Below are positions 12,501 through 25,395 of a stretch of 64,000 bases of DNA, piece by piece. The notes below the pieces were generated by a model. It worked only from the letters and a program-made list of their open reading frames with translations, did no database searches and had not been told where the DNA came from. The position numbers and the translations under genes are program-made. This DNA is from Triglochin maritima (taxonomy: Eukaryota > Streptophyta > Magnoliopsida > Alismatales > Juncaginaceae). Each line of letters starts with the position of its first letter. Position 1 is the first letter of the stretch. Location: the NCBI GenBank assembly GCA_963682175.1, contig OY821775.1, forward strand, positions 12,000,501 through 12,064,500, written 5' to 3'.

Positions 12501-13379
12501 TTGTCACACTTATTTTGAGACTTCAATGACAAATGATCCATCTCCCATTCCAAAACCAACAGAGTAAAATCCAGTATGTACACATAACACATTCTAGGAA
12601 AGGAGGATCTGTCATACTCGTTTTCTTTTCTTCCGCAGAAACCATGAAAATGAGCGTGTCGCATTGCTCTTTCGTTGCGGCCCAAGCCCAACAAAAAAAT
12701 GTTCGCCATTTGAATGGCATTAATTGGTTATTTTTTATGGGTTTCTTATATGTATACATATATTAACTAAATAGAGTTACTCAAGTTGAACGTCATCATT
12801 TCATATTTTCTGGACATCAAGAGCACATTAATATAAGAAACAAATCAAACTCTAAGCAACTAAAAGGTGATCAACTTAAGACATGAACGATGAATTGATG
12901 TTTGCGGGATTACTCAAGGGACCTTTGTTTGAACAACTAGTTAGAGTTATGATTGATAAAGTAATCTCATTTAAATTCATTTTATTGATTATTTCAATTG
13001 CATCAAGATACAACGATCTTTGGGCTCGTTATGTTTTCGAGCGTGGTGCAAATATCGGATCGTAAGAAACCCAAGGACACTCTTCTTTGACATCCAATGA
13101 GCGAAATTGTCGTATAATGGTCAGATTGTAAGAAACATACAAGTCCCTTTTGCCTCAAGATGATCTGAGAGCTCATTTTACAACTTCGTATTTCAATTAA
13201 CAAGAACATCTAAAAAAATTGGCACTAAATACGAGTGCAAGGAAGAATGCGATTCACGTACCAGGTCTATCCTAACTAATTTGAGATTAAAAACTTTGTT
13301 CTCGTTGTATTTCAATTAACAACTTCAAGTTAATTATGAATTAATTAATTAATGAATAAGTGAAAAAGTTCCACTGGAT
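9502..13379. other. Intergenic DNA, no gene seen
   Basis: AT-rich spacer with no ORF, splice pattern or RNA gene I recognise. A short direct duplication of a TTGTGATTCAAATAAAATT-like unit lies at about 10441-10475. Confidence 0.4.
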
Positions 13380-13437
13380 TAGAAGCCCAACGAATCTTGT
13401 TCCGGACCCATTAAACAGCCCACGGGCCGAATCCAGA

Positions 13438-13535
13438 GGCCCAAGAAAGCCCACGCGTAACAGTTAACACCCCAACCCTCTCCCCCCATTCGCTCCGAAA
13501 CCCAAACCCAGTCGCCGGAAACCCTAAACCCGGCC
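13438..13535 (+). promoter_or_regulatory. SF3A3 proximal promoter with site II and telo-box motifs
   Basis: GGCCCA (13438-13443), further AAGCCCA/GGGCC units just upstream, and the telo-box AAACCCTAA (13519-13527) lie immediately before the ATG. In plants this pairing is typical of genes for ribosomal, splicing and other growth-linked proteins and is associated with TCP-type regulators. The telo-box is probably within the 5' leader. No TATA box is evident. Confidence 0.5.
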
Positions 13536-16500
13536 ATGTCCTCCACTCTCCTCGAGCTCACGCGCTCCGCCCACGAGGACGTGGAGCGGCTGGAGCGGCT
13601 GACGGTGCAGGACCTCCAGCGCGAGCCCGCGTCGGGCCGGGAACGCCTCTTCCAGAATCACCGCGTCCGAAACATGATCGACACCATTATCACCCACACA
13701 GACAAGCTGGTGAGGTTTTGCGATCTAAAACTTTCTCGTTCTTAAGATCCGATTCGGTGGTTTCGTTGAGATTTGGGGTCTGCAGGTCGAGATTTACGAG
13801 GATGGGGATGGAGCGAGGAAGGACGAGATCGCCGCACTCGGAGGGCAGATCGGGAGCGGTACGAATGTGTTCAGCGCGTTTTATGACCGGTTGAAGGAGG
13901 TGAGGAGACTAATGAGATTATGATATGACGCGTTTGGAAATGGTGAAGTCGTAAATTCGTTTCGTTTACTGCTTTTATGTGTTTGTTTTGTAAATTACTA
14001 CTAAGAGCTGACTAACCGAGGTAACTTGGAAACTGGAACTTTAAAAGACTAATAACTCTAGGGAAAAAACTGTAAACAGAATAGTTTTGAATTTTTAAGG
14101 TACTCAGTTTGATGACTTTCAGAACTTCAAGTTATCGGACTATGGCACTGACGGTTTGCCATAGTTGATGGAACCAATAATTAATTTTGTTTTAGAGATA
14201 AAAATATTAATTTTGTTATCTTTTAAGATGTCATTTGTTTCTTCAATAAGGGTGTGTTTGGATGCGTCATTTGCAAATTCCATGGAATTTTGAAATGACG
14301 GAATTTGTAAATTTTGGAATTTCTAAATGTCGTCATTTGTTTTCATCTTGTTTGGGTATGTATGTCATTTCGAGATGAGAGGTGGATCTTGATGACGGTG
14401 GAACTCGACAGATGTGATGAAGTTCGGCGCCGGTGGAGGTATAGAGGTGGTAGGAGGAGGTGTCGGGATTTGGGGTGGAATTTAGTGTTGGGAATTAGGT
14501 TGGGATTTGTAAATTCCACATAAAAATGTGGAATTTTGTTCACTTTTGTATGGGGTTGCAATTTCTGAAATTCCACTTGGAATTTACAAATTCCAATCTT
14601 CAAGGTACCAAACATGGTATTTACAAATGACGTATATTGAAATTTCACAAAATTTGAAATTCTATGTATGTGCGACACATCTAAGGGTGTGTTTGGAATG
14701 AGGGTAAAAATTAAAGGGAGAAAATTCCGGAGTAACAATTATGGGAATAATCATTTAGGGGAGTAATAATTATTTTTCACCAGGTTGGTTCAAGGGAAAA
14801 TTTCATGAGTTATAATCTCAAAACTTGAAAAAACCCAACCCGATAAATTTAGTACAAATCGGTTGAGATTTCATTTTTTAGTCGTCCTACAATATATTTC
14901 TACTAAATAGATTTGTTAAAAGTCACAGAAGAAAAGAAAATAAAAATTCCATAATTTTTAACCTGTGAGAGAGAGGGGGAATGGATTACCCCCATACGGG
15001 AGTAATAGATTCCCCTACCCTAATCCTTCCCCCATTCCAAGCTTGCTTGAGGGGGTGAAAAATTACCCATTAATATTTCACCCCCTATTACACCCATACC
15101 AAGCGCACACCTAAAAATTAAAAAAAGCTATATTACTATAGACACTATCTTTTATAGTCTTTTAGATTTCGATTGTAATTGTAGTATCACTATACCGTAT
15201 CAATACGAATTTACCCGGGTAAACAAAATGGTTGCTTGAGCAAATTTATGTAGCAATTAATTGAAGTAATTAACTATACCGGTATGTTTCCAGGTAGCAT
15301 TAGTTATTACTGAAAAAAGGTTAAAGAGATACTACTAAATCTTAAAAAAAAGACCCTCCAGTGCCTTGTACTCCTGTTCCTATTCTGCTTCACACCGAAA
15401 AAAGAAGCCAGCTCAGAAACCCTTCCTTCCATCTAGCTGCTGTCTGCATCACCACATCCCTTAATGTTGTTAATGCAACAGTGGCGCGGTGGTGTTGTCA
15501 CTGTGACCAATCTCCTCCATTAATCATCGGTTGCATGGGATTTAAGATGTGGGTGGAATGCATAACATGTATTTGCATTGTTAGATTTTGGGTGGTTAAA
15601 TGTAAAATTGTTAGATTGGCTTAATGATTGATTTGATGACTCTGAAGTCTGACCACTTACTGCTTTGATCGGTTGGATAAATAGACCATGTGGAAAAGTT
15701 TAAATTTGTTGGCAAGGAGTATTTGTAACCATCTATGTTTAAGCTTCTAAGCTTGTCTAACTCATGTTCTTGCTTTACCGGAAATTTCAACAGAAAACTA
15801 TTTTGATTTGTAGATGTGTTTTCGTTCAAATCTTGACTGCAAATGATAAAAAATTCCTTTCATAATCACCTGATAGGTCTAATCTGATAGCCTTCTTTAT
15901 GATCCCTTCGATGTGAGTAATATGAGGGGCCTCATTTATTAAAATGACTGCAGAGCTCACTTTAACATATCTATATATAGGTGAGGCTGTTATGTTTTAA
16001 AAAAATTATATTATTCATTAATCATCACGTAATGGTTCTTGCAGATAAGAGAGTACCATAGACGCCATCCCACTGCTCGTGTTATAGATCCTGCTGCAGA
16101 ATATGAGGAGTTGCTGAAAGAGGAGCCTAGAATAGAATTCAGTGGCGAGGTATTGTATGTTCATGCATCTATTTTTTGAGATTTTCAAGAAAAAGCAGCA
16201 GACCTCTGCTTCAAGATCATTCTACGTAATTTTTTTTTGATTGGTTTCTACGTAATTTGCTTGACCATTAACAAGAACAATAATACTCATTTTGATCTGC
16301 ACATCGGTATAACTATGTTGCATTGTTAGGGACTGTGGTGTGGTGGGCCTGGTGGCTTCGTTTGAAGCTTCAGATAAATATGAAATAAAATTTTGTGTAA
16401 AATATGTAGACTTTGAGCAAGCAAATGGATTTTTTTTGAAGAGGTTCTTACATGTCTAACTTTTTATTTTTAACTTTAATGTGTAATGAATTTATAGTGG

Positions 16501-19500
16501 GAAACTTTCTTTTAGTATCTCTCTAACAAGATAAATTTAGGAGATGGTAGTTCAATTTCTACTAGGTATGTCATGCAAATGCTAGGAAGCACAGATACGG
16601 ATACAGGTATTGGATACGACACGGACACGGGGATACGATATTTTTGTAAAAAGTTGGATATGGATACGGCGATTGAAATGTTAATTAAAATATAAATAAT
16701 ATATTTAAATTTTTATAACTTAGTGTAATAATTAAAATACACAAATACTACCAAATTAGCAATTGTTAATCCAAACAAAACATTCATAATTCATTGATAA
16801 ATGTAAGCAATGTTTTCACTAATACAAGATAAATGTCACAAATACGTGTTTTTCAATCATTGTTTGACATCAAAGATCTTCAAGTGAAACATTGTCATTA
16901 GCAAAAAGAACAACTTCCATATTTGGTTCACCAAGCGAAAAACCCTTAAAACATTTAAAGAAAACCCCCTAAACATTTAAAAAACTACACAATCGGTTGT
17001 GTCCAATACATGATACATGTGTCTGTGAAGTATCCGGGTGTATCCATGACGTATCCGATAATGTGAATTTCCCATACTACCCCGGATACGCCACGTGGCG
17101 TATCGGACACGTATCTGTGTTTATTCGATACGAGTACGGTATGGGTACAGAAGGTGTTTTGAAGTTTCCGTGCTTCCCAGTACAAATGTTTTTTTTGGAA
17201 TAGATGCCTCATGTCTATTTGATTGAGGGTGCAGTTGGATGTCATATACACTACTCCATCGAGTTGTTCGTTTTATGATTCATTTTTCTTTATTATGTAT
17301 TGCGATTTCTGATGGTTGAGAAGCCTAGATTTAATTTAAGAGAAGTCCATTTCAATACTTGTAACATGCAATTATGAATCGCTTATTCTTGTCAAAGAGC
17401 TGGATATGTATTATATAATAAATTATCACTGCATCCTTATTGCTGCAGGAGGCCTTTGGTCGATACCTTGACATGCATGAATTGTACAATGAGTACATTA
17501 ACTCAAAATTTGGCGAGCAGATCGAATATTCTGCGTTCCTGGATACATTCTCAAAATTTGACGAAGTTTCTTCCAATGTAAAGCTGACAAGGTAAATTAT
17601 TTTATTTATTATGTTACAACGTAATCACATGATCTGCTGTCGTAGTCTTGTTACGGAAAGCCAAGTGTATGGACAATGGTTCATTTGCGTTGGTGCTACG
17701 TTTTGTCATTTTCTTTAGGGTTAATTACAGTTTGCTCCTTGAATTATGCCTTGATATCACTTTGCAACCCTTAACTTTCAAAGTTAACAATTACCTCCCC
17801 TGAACTTTCATTTTATAACACTTTGTCCCCCTGAACTTCAAAAATTCATTATTTAACACACACTCGATGTTTTTTCTCCTAATTTTTTTGTTGTATCCCT
17901 AATACACTCTTAAACCTATATTTACGTGAAAGTTTGGATTGAAACGAAGATCAGATATAGGTTTAGGAGTGTATTAGGGATACAACAAAAAATGGGAAAA
18001 AAATTAAGTGTGTTAAATAATGAATTTTTGAAGTTCAGAGTGGCAAAAGTGTTACAAAATGAAAGTTCAGGAGAGGTAACTGTTAACTTTGAAAGTTCAG
18101 GGGTGCAAAGTGATACCAATGCATAGTTCAAGGGGGCAAACTGAAATTAACCATTTTCTTTATTCAAGGATCAAGAGTATGAAGAACATGATGTTTATGT
18201 TAAAGTAGCTATTGTATGATTTTCTGAGTAATATTGTTGATAGCATCTCATTGAAGTGGCTTCTGGTAGTAGACATAGGATGTGATTTATGTGGCTCAAT
18301 TGCTAGTGGTTTCTTGAGGTTGCAAGTTCCTTTTCCGTGCTCCCATGGCAGTTTTTTTTTGTCTGGCTAATTTTCTATTAGCAATCAATACAATAAGCAT
18401 CACCCCTTTACCGATCAAAAAAAAAGCATCACCCTTCAGACTTATTGATGTTTCAGCTAATCTATTAGGACATTTTTTGGGACTAGTTCTCTTGTTTCCT
18501 TATTAAACACTTGAATTATCAAATGTTCTTGTGCTCCTCAGGCCATACAGGGACTATCTGGATCACCTATTGGAATATTTGATATCATTCTTTCAACGAA
18601 CTGAACCTCTCCAAGACGTTGATAGAATGTTCTCTAAGGTTATAAGTTTTTATTGCTTTCTGTATATATTTTTATTTTTTGAACCTCTAGTTACTTGGGT
18701 ATGTTTTTCTCTTCCATGTTGCCACTTATAGTCTTTCTCTGTATTACTAACAATTACTTATTATTAAATATTAATAATTGAAATATGCACTGCAATGACC
18801 ATAGTCTTCTGAACTACACCTTACAATTATGCAGTGAATTTTGTCTTCTGAAATATACATGGTAGTCATGTTGGTCTTCTGCTATTTGGTGTGCTATTAG
18901 AGTAGATATAAAATCTTTCTAGAAGCTGATGAAAACGTTTTAAGGCTGGTTGATATATACATTCATCTCTATGACCAAACTCTTTAGGGTATTAATTTGA
19001 TAATTTCTGTACGAGCTTTTGAACTGACTAGGATCCGGATCAGAAAAGGCTTTACTCGAGCTTGAATTTGAAGGGAATGAATTGATATGGAGCACATGCT
19101 TCTACTAGAAATAGTTGATGAGCCTGTTTGAGCTCGGCTTAAAGATGCTTGACTTGCCTTGAAGTCTCAATTAGTTATTTTGTTATAATATATTATATAA
19201 CTGGTAATTGATATTATTTATACATTATTAATTAATATGTCGTATTAATGAAACAAAATATAATTAATGTAACATGTACGTATTTACAATACATTATAAT
19301 GTATTATATTGTAATGCTTGCCTTGTAACATTATTTTCAAAGTGAAAAAAACAGAAACCAAAGACCGATTTCTCCATAATGGTTATATTATTATTTTGTG
19401 CTTTTGGTGTAGCTCGATTTCTTTTGTTGTGTGAGTTGAGGATTAGATTTATGTGTATATTGTTGAATGTGATAAAGTGAAATTATAAATTGTCATTTAA

Positions 19501-22500
19501 GCATAAACACTTGATCACATTTGAACCAAGCATGAGCACGATCCTGAGGTTATTGATGAGCAAACAAACCGAGGCAAGCTTGGACAATATTTGTCGGCTT
19601 GATTTCTTAACAAGTGGAGAGTGGGTGGTGGAAGTATTTGTTCGTCTCGGATCTTTTACACCCTTAAAGACCTTAAGTTTAACCAGAAGTTGCATTAAAT
19701 TTCTTATCACACAAATATTTTCTTTTTCACCATTAAGTTATGGTTTTGCTCCTGAATCATGACTCTATTAACAAAAAAATATTTCTCATATTCCGGTATG
19801 GATATATCAAAAATCTGAAGTCATCTAGATGACCCAAGGCACTCAAAATCAACTAGTCAGACTAGTAGGGTTGACTAGTTGGATTGGTCGGGCTAGTCAG
19901 CTTGTCGTGTTGAGGCTGAGTCCCTACTACTTGGGCAAGTAGTCGGACTAATCAGCCGATTTTGAAATCATTAGGATGTATTGATCAGAGAACGTGACCA
20001 TGGCCATGCCTTGTTAAATGGCATGGCACTCTGTGCTTATGAGTGGTGCCTTTTGGGTGTTGTGCCGTTGGATTTTACGATCTGCTTGGTGTTGTTGCTC
20101 CTGTGTTTTATCATGGTTGGTAATGTTTTGATGTTAATTGTTAATCGTTTTTTGGCAGGTTGAGACAGAATTTGAAGAACTCTGGACAGAGAACAAAGTT
20201 CCCGGATGGGATAATAAAGTTCTAGAAAACGGAAATATCTCCGAACAAACTGTAATTGACCTTGACTATTACAGTACTGTGGAAGAACTGATGGAAGTGG
20301 ACCCTGAAAAGTTAAAGGAGGTTAGTTTTTCTATTCTTTGGTGAGCAATTTGCTCATCCTGACCTTCTGTGTGACAGCAAGTGCTTAAAAGGGAGTTATT
20401 TGTTTGGTGCATGTTTTGTCAATATTGAACGGTAGGAAAAAAATTAAATAGAATTAAAGACTTTGGCTATAGAAAGTTCTCTCTAGAATGAACACCTAAT
20501 CATGAGCCCCTGCAACCTTTGGAAAAAAAATTGTGCATGCCTTAATATAAATCACAGATGGCTCTTGGCTGAATAATTGAAGTGGTAGCTTCTCAAAATG
20601 CTTGTGATATGGAGTTACATGTGCATACTAGACATCGAGCATGTATATTTCATTTTGGACATCTATTGAGTAACTGGATTGAGCAGAGATGGTAGTTCTT
20701 TTTTCTATCATATGTTCTATGTGTTGGTAGAGGTCTCAAGAATGCACCAAGCGTGTTTGATTGTCATCCAAGGTTCAAAGATTAACAAAGGTCTTTGAGA
20801 AGCTAGAAATGAAAGAGCAAGCGAAGAAGCAAAACAATATGAATTGTTTGCCTTTTTAAAATTTCTTTAGGGTGTGAGTGGTTTGTTCAATTCTTTCTCT
20901 TGGTTTTAGAGCAGAAGTTAGGGATCTCATTCCTATGTACTTTTTAAGTCATGAAACTCCAGCTGGAATCTGTCCTGCAAACCAATCAACCGAACGTCAT
21001 TGTGAAAGTTGAGTTCCCTATGTAAAAAAATTGTACAAGCCATCACACCCTTAATGTTGGTGTATTTAAAATGGTTGTATCAAAATTGCAAACATAATTA
21101 CTATGACATGGAGTAGTCAATGACTTTGTGTCTTTGTCCTTTGTTATGTTGGATGCATGAATTTTCCCATTTCGTAGTCCTAAATTGATGGCTCTTCTCC
21201 CATTTCAATAGTTTGTCAAATTTGTTATATGGTCATCTAGCAGTCCGTGATGGTAGTTGTGTATGTGTTGTTACAGTCTAGTTTCAGTAGGATAGCAGTC
21301 AATCAGTAATGGGTCGTAGACAAAATTATGTTGCAAACCTGAAGGAAGCTTCTGCAAGTCTATTCTGTAAATAGGCAATTTACTTTTACAGGATGCCATC
21401 CAACTGCCAGCAAGATTCGGAATCTGAAGGATTGGGCCCATGTCATGAGCCCACGGTTATCTATGTTGCTGTTTTTTTGGAAATTACCAAGCATGTTATT
21501 GCTTGTAACATATTTCTCAGAATTTCACATAAAATGTTAGGCTTGTATTTAATTCAGTACACCCCTTTAAATCTCCAACAAGCTGCAATTCACTTTGACT
21601 CTTGAAGTCTACTAAATATTAGGCAAACTATAGTTGTATACAACTGTAGGCTTTGGGAATTTCTTTGCCTGATGGACTTGTCAAATTTTCAGGCTTTAGG
21701 TGCCCTTGGACTGAAGATGGGTGGAACACTTAGACAACGTGCAGATAGGCTGTTTCTGACAAAGGTAATGGTGAATCATGTATTACTCAAATGAAATGAC
21801 TGCTTGTAAAGAATGTATCTTGCACTTTTCGAGGAACATGTTTAATTATACACTAAGTTTTGGGTGGCTCTATCTTAAGTAATGCTTGATGCATCTGAGA
21901 TACGATCAACATCAACATGTTTCCAATTGACCCAATGATGCGAAGTGCAACTGACCATTTTCGATTTCACAATCGATAAGAAATGCAGATCGTTTAGATA
22001 TCCATTTGATATTGTCCATGATGCTCCAAATGCCAAAAAACAGCTTAATCTTTGACACAATGGAAATGGACGCTGAAATACGACAATTGTTTAAAATTGG
22101 AACTAATTGTGGCCTTAATTCTTCCAATGGGACAAAGCTAATCCTCATGAATATTGGTCTCTCATTGTATGCACTTAAAATGCTTATGCTTAAAGGTTTC
22201 AGATTGTTAAATTGATTGCTGGTTTCTTTTATAGTTGATATCAGGGTATTGCATTGCCTAATGCATATTTCCTCTCCAGTATTAGTAATTCTCATCAACC
22301 TTGACCAAGCAATTTATAAACAAATGAACATACTGCTAAAATATGTTTTAATTGTAGTGAGGAAAACTGCTTTGATGATTTTACTAGCAATATTTTTGTG
22401 AGATATTATATTCCGCAAGAATGTTGACACTCAGCCTCAATCAACTTCATAGTTGTTCAATGACTTAAATTGCCTACTGGCTGAATGATTTGATTGTGTG

Positions 22501-24581
22501 AAGTTTCTGTTCTTTCCTTGGGCACTGTCTTCATCTTTTGATAGTATAGTTCCTGACATTTCTACTTGGTCATTTTAAGTGTCAATATTGAAAAAGTGTT
22601 GATCTGTCTTATTGCCTTTTTGTAGGACACGCCCTTGGAACAGCTGGATAGAAAACATTTTGCCAAGGGATCACATAAGAACTTAGTGAAAAATGGTGGT
22701 GTTACAGCTTCAAAACAGTTGGACTCTATGAAAGAAATTGCTTTGATTGAGAGCAAGATCAGGAGGCTCTGTGAACTCCTTAAAGAGGTAGCATCTTGGA
22801 TGGGATGAGTTAATGAGTTTGATTTTCAAATTTCTGTAGCTTATCTCCATGTATTGGTGATTTGTAGACAATCATACAGACAAAAGAAAATATTGAGAAG
22901 AAGCAGGCTCTGACATACGAGGAGATGGAAGCTGAGCGTGAAGAGGTACACTTGTTTTATGCATTTTAACAAAGAGTTCAAGTCGGCTAGTCAGACATTA
23001 GCCGGTTTGAAGGTTCTATTTAATTAGTCGGATCAAGTAGTCTATTATTCAGGCTAGCCGGCTTGAAGATTTCTGAAGAACTATATCTTCTGAGGAATGG
23101 ATTATTACCTTTATTGTCTAGTTATTGTATTGTAAACCATCATCAGATACCTTATTGTTGTTGTGCAGGATCAAACTCAAGCTGATACTGAGAGTGATGA
23201 TGAAGACCAGCAGATATATAATCCACTGAAGTTGCCAATGGGCTGGGATGGGAAGCCTATTCCTTATTGGTTGTATAAGCTTCATGGTCTTGGACAGGTA
23301 CACCATAACTCAATTGTATTAATTCAAACCATACTCATTATGCTGTTCGAGTATTTTCTTGAGGTTACTGGGTAGTGAGTACACTTACCTTCCATAGACA
23401 CTTCACATATGCAGCACCATTAGCCATTTGTGTACTCTGAAATTTTGTTCGGTATCCCTCACTGTGGTGATGCAAGGGTTTTGCTATCTTTGGTGAGGAT
23501 TTTTGCTACCTTTGCTGTAGTGCATTTACATTATCTAGTTTCCGTTTAGTGAATTAACAATATCATGGACATCGTGCGGAGGATTGCCATGTGCATGGAA
23601 CCCAAGCATACAGTTAACAAATCAAACTCTGCAGCCATGCAGCCATTGATGTGCGCACTATAGTATGTTCTTTAGCTAGGAGGTTTCCAGCTTGCTTACT
23701 AAATATGGGTGCTGTCTTCTCATCCTAGTGTTGTTCACGGGGATTGTGTTTGCTATTTTGAGTCATGTCCTAACATGTAGGGAGCAGGTGACACATAACA
23801 CATGCCTAGTGAAAAATGTGTTCTCTGTCCTGTTGTCCCTTGCCGAGCCCAGTTGTATGTATATGTATGAATAGGAATGAGTTCTAAATGTGAGGTTTTG
23901 TATTTGATAGGCGCATTGCCAAGTTCAGACATTTGTCCAGTACCATGAGAAAATTGACTTCCAGATATGTTTAATCTGAACTTGCAACCATCTTTAACTT
24001 TCCTTCACGCTTTAAGATTTCTTTTCACCATTTTGCATGTCTGTATGGTAGTGGTGCTATACTTTCTTTACATTGGAGTGGGTGCCATTAACAGGAATTC
24101 AAATGTGAGATTTGTGGGAACCACAGCTATTGGGGTCGTAGAGCTTTTGAACGTCACTTCAAAGAGTGGAGGCACCAACATGGAATGCGCTGTCTTAACA
24201 TACCAAATACCAAAAATTTCAACGAGATAACGTCCATTGAGGTAGGGTTTCTTGCTTCGATGTAGCCATTGTAGTTTTTAGTTCCTCAGCAAGAAAATAT
24301 TACCTGTGATTTTACAGCGTTTGCTTCGTTTCAGTTTGTTAAGATGGGCTTGGCCAATTTTTTATAGTCTTCATATTCTTCAATAAGATGTAATTTACAA
24401 TGGGTGTGCTCATGATACGGTGTATAACTGACAGGAAGCAAAGAAATTGTGGGAGAGAATCCAAGCACGTCAAGGAATAAATAAGTGGCGACCAGACCTT
24501 GAAGAAGAATATGAAGACAAGGAAGGCAACATCTTCAACAAGAAAACTTACACCGATCTTGTCCGGCAAGGCCTGATATAA
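13536..24581 (+). CDS. SF3A3: Splicing factor SF3a 60 kDa subunit (SF3A3 / Prp9 homologue)
   Basis: Part of the SF3a complex of U2 snRNP, needed for pre-spliceosome assembly in the nucleus. Twelve exons: 13536-13709, 13786-13899, 16045-16149, 17449-17591, 18542-18638, 20159-20320, 21693-21764, 22626-22787, 22868-22945, 23169-23297, 24095-24241 and 24435-24581. They add up to 1,530 nt with consistent phases, giving 509 residues, the usual plant length. The start [20 protein letters not shown] is the conserved N-terminus. Central blocks include [19 protein letters not shown] and [15 protein letters not shown]. Exon 11 encodes the U1-like C2H2 finger (CEIC, then H-x5-H in [15 protein letters not shown]). 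The C-terminus ends [14 protein letters not shown]. Introns 2-4 hold four MITEs, and intron 7 holds a SINE-like piece. No coding lesion is seen. Confidence 0.96.
14250..14681. mobile_element. Tourist-like MITE, degenerate, SF3A3 intron 2
   Basis: The left end GGGTGTGTTTGG follows TAA (14247-14249). The right boundary is placed before the TAA at 14682-14684, which it shares with the next element. The right terminus is poorly matched, so the end is tentative. Internal ATTTGTAAATT/AATTTACAAAT stretches are mutually inverted, as expected for a foldback-like MITE. Confidence 0.5.
14685..15111 (+). mobile_element. Tourist-like (PIF/Harbinger) MITE, SF3A3 intron 2
   Basis: A 427-bp element flanked by TAA on both sides (14682-14684 and 15112-15114). 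The ends are GGGTGTGTTTGGAATGAGGG and, inverted, GGTGTGCGCTTGGTATGGG. The 3-bp TAA target and the GGGTGTGTTTGG style end fit Tourist-like MITEs. A second copy of the same family, of nearly equal length, lies in reverse orientation at 60836-61264. Confidence 0.8.
16582..17180. mobile_element. hAT-type MITE, SF3A3 intron 3
   Basis: A 599-bp element with ends CTAGGAAGCACAGA and (inverted) CTGGGAAGCACGGA. The 8-bp flanks TGCAAATG (16574-16581) and TACAAATG (17181-17188) differ at one base. Subterminal blocks carry many GGATACG/CGTATCC units in both orientations, and the middle is AT-rich without coding capacity. Confidence 0.75.
17717..18152. mobile_element. Mutator-type foldback MITE, SF3A3 intron 4
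   Basis: Nearly the whole 436-bp element is one inverted repeat. The left arm opens GGTTAATTACAGTTTGC and the inverted right arm opens GGTTAATTTCAGTTTGC. Arms of about 200 bp are separated by only about 30 bp around 17920-17960. A perfect 9-bp TSD, ATTTTCTTT, flanks it (17708-17716 and 18153-18161). The 9-bp TSD and long arms are typical of Mutator-derived MITEs. Confidence 0.85.
21890..21985 (-). repeat. SINE-like fragment, SF3A3 intron 7
   Basis: Read on the minus strand, this contains an ATGGTCAGTTGCAC block and an ATTGGGTCAATTGGAAAC block. They match the same blocks at about 25255-25300. It lacks the downstream GTAAGG...GACCC part, so it is a truncated copy. Confidence 0.4.
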
Positions 24582-24940
24582 TTGTCATAAATACATTGCT
24601 CTCTCGACATAAGGAGGTAGGTGGAGACTCCGTTTAAAGGTGTATGGTAGATCAGGTAATTGTTAACCTTAGGTTTCAGCCTTTTGTGGCTGCAAGCGGC
24701 GAAAGGCGCATTTCCAGTATTAGGAGCTCTGAGATTTGTGGGCACAGGCAAGTCGGGCGGTGAGGTTGGGATAGGATTTGCCTTTTTGGCGACAGATGGT
24801 TGAGAATGAACTATCACGCTTTCCATTTCATGCTCTGCATAACTGTATTCTCATGTGCCGTGTGAAGTGAAATACAGATGTAAATTTCGATTAATACAAT
24901 GAATTTAATTATTTTGAGAATAAAGTTTTGCAAGCTAACA
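24582..24940 (+). other. SF3A3 3' untranslated region (probable)
   Basis: Sequence after the stop codon. An AATACAATGAA stretch near 24893-24903 and AATAAAG at 24920-24926 are plausible polyadenylation signals. No other gene is visible here. Confidence 0.4.
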
Positions 24941-25229
24941 TTTTGTTCGACTTTGAACTGTGTGGTTCACTAAATACTGGTACGAACTATGGTAGATCAA
25001 AAAATGCATTGCTAATATGTTTTTAAGAAATAAATGTATACGAATATTGATCTTTATATTTTTAAGAAATAAATGTAGTTAGTAACCTGGAGATAGAGGT
25101 CCGAAAGAAGAGTCGTTTGAGCTTGATACTCTTTCGATCAACAAACGTGTTCAGCATGTGTTGATTGATTTTCAAGCCGGAATAGAACAAGGTCAAATTG
25201 GAAACGATCAAAGAGCTATTTAAACGATT

Positions 25230-25395
25230 TGTATTTCGTTTATTGTGGAATCGTAGATGGTCAGTTGCATTTGTATCATTTGGGTCAATTAAAAACAACC
25301 TCACTGTTTTACAGTGGTAAGGTTTCGTACATTCGACCCCCTTACCTCGTTTAGGCGGAGCCTGTTCTGAGGCATTGGGATTATGTTGATGATTG
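25230..25395 (+). repeat. SINE-like 3' fragment (Au-SINE style)
   Basis: The order GATGGTCAGTTGCA, GGGTCAATTAAAAACAACC, GGTAAGGTTTCGTACATTCG, ACCCCCTTACC, GGCGGAGCC resembles the 3' part of Au-type plant SINEs. No box A/B promoter region was recognised upstream, so it is probably truncated. The family assignment is from memory of the pattern. Confidence 0.45.

Noticed and set aside
21912..22298. 128-residue minus-strand ORF in SF3A3 intron 7
   Set aside because: Overlaps a SINE-like repeat and lies in an intron; no family recognised.
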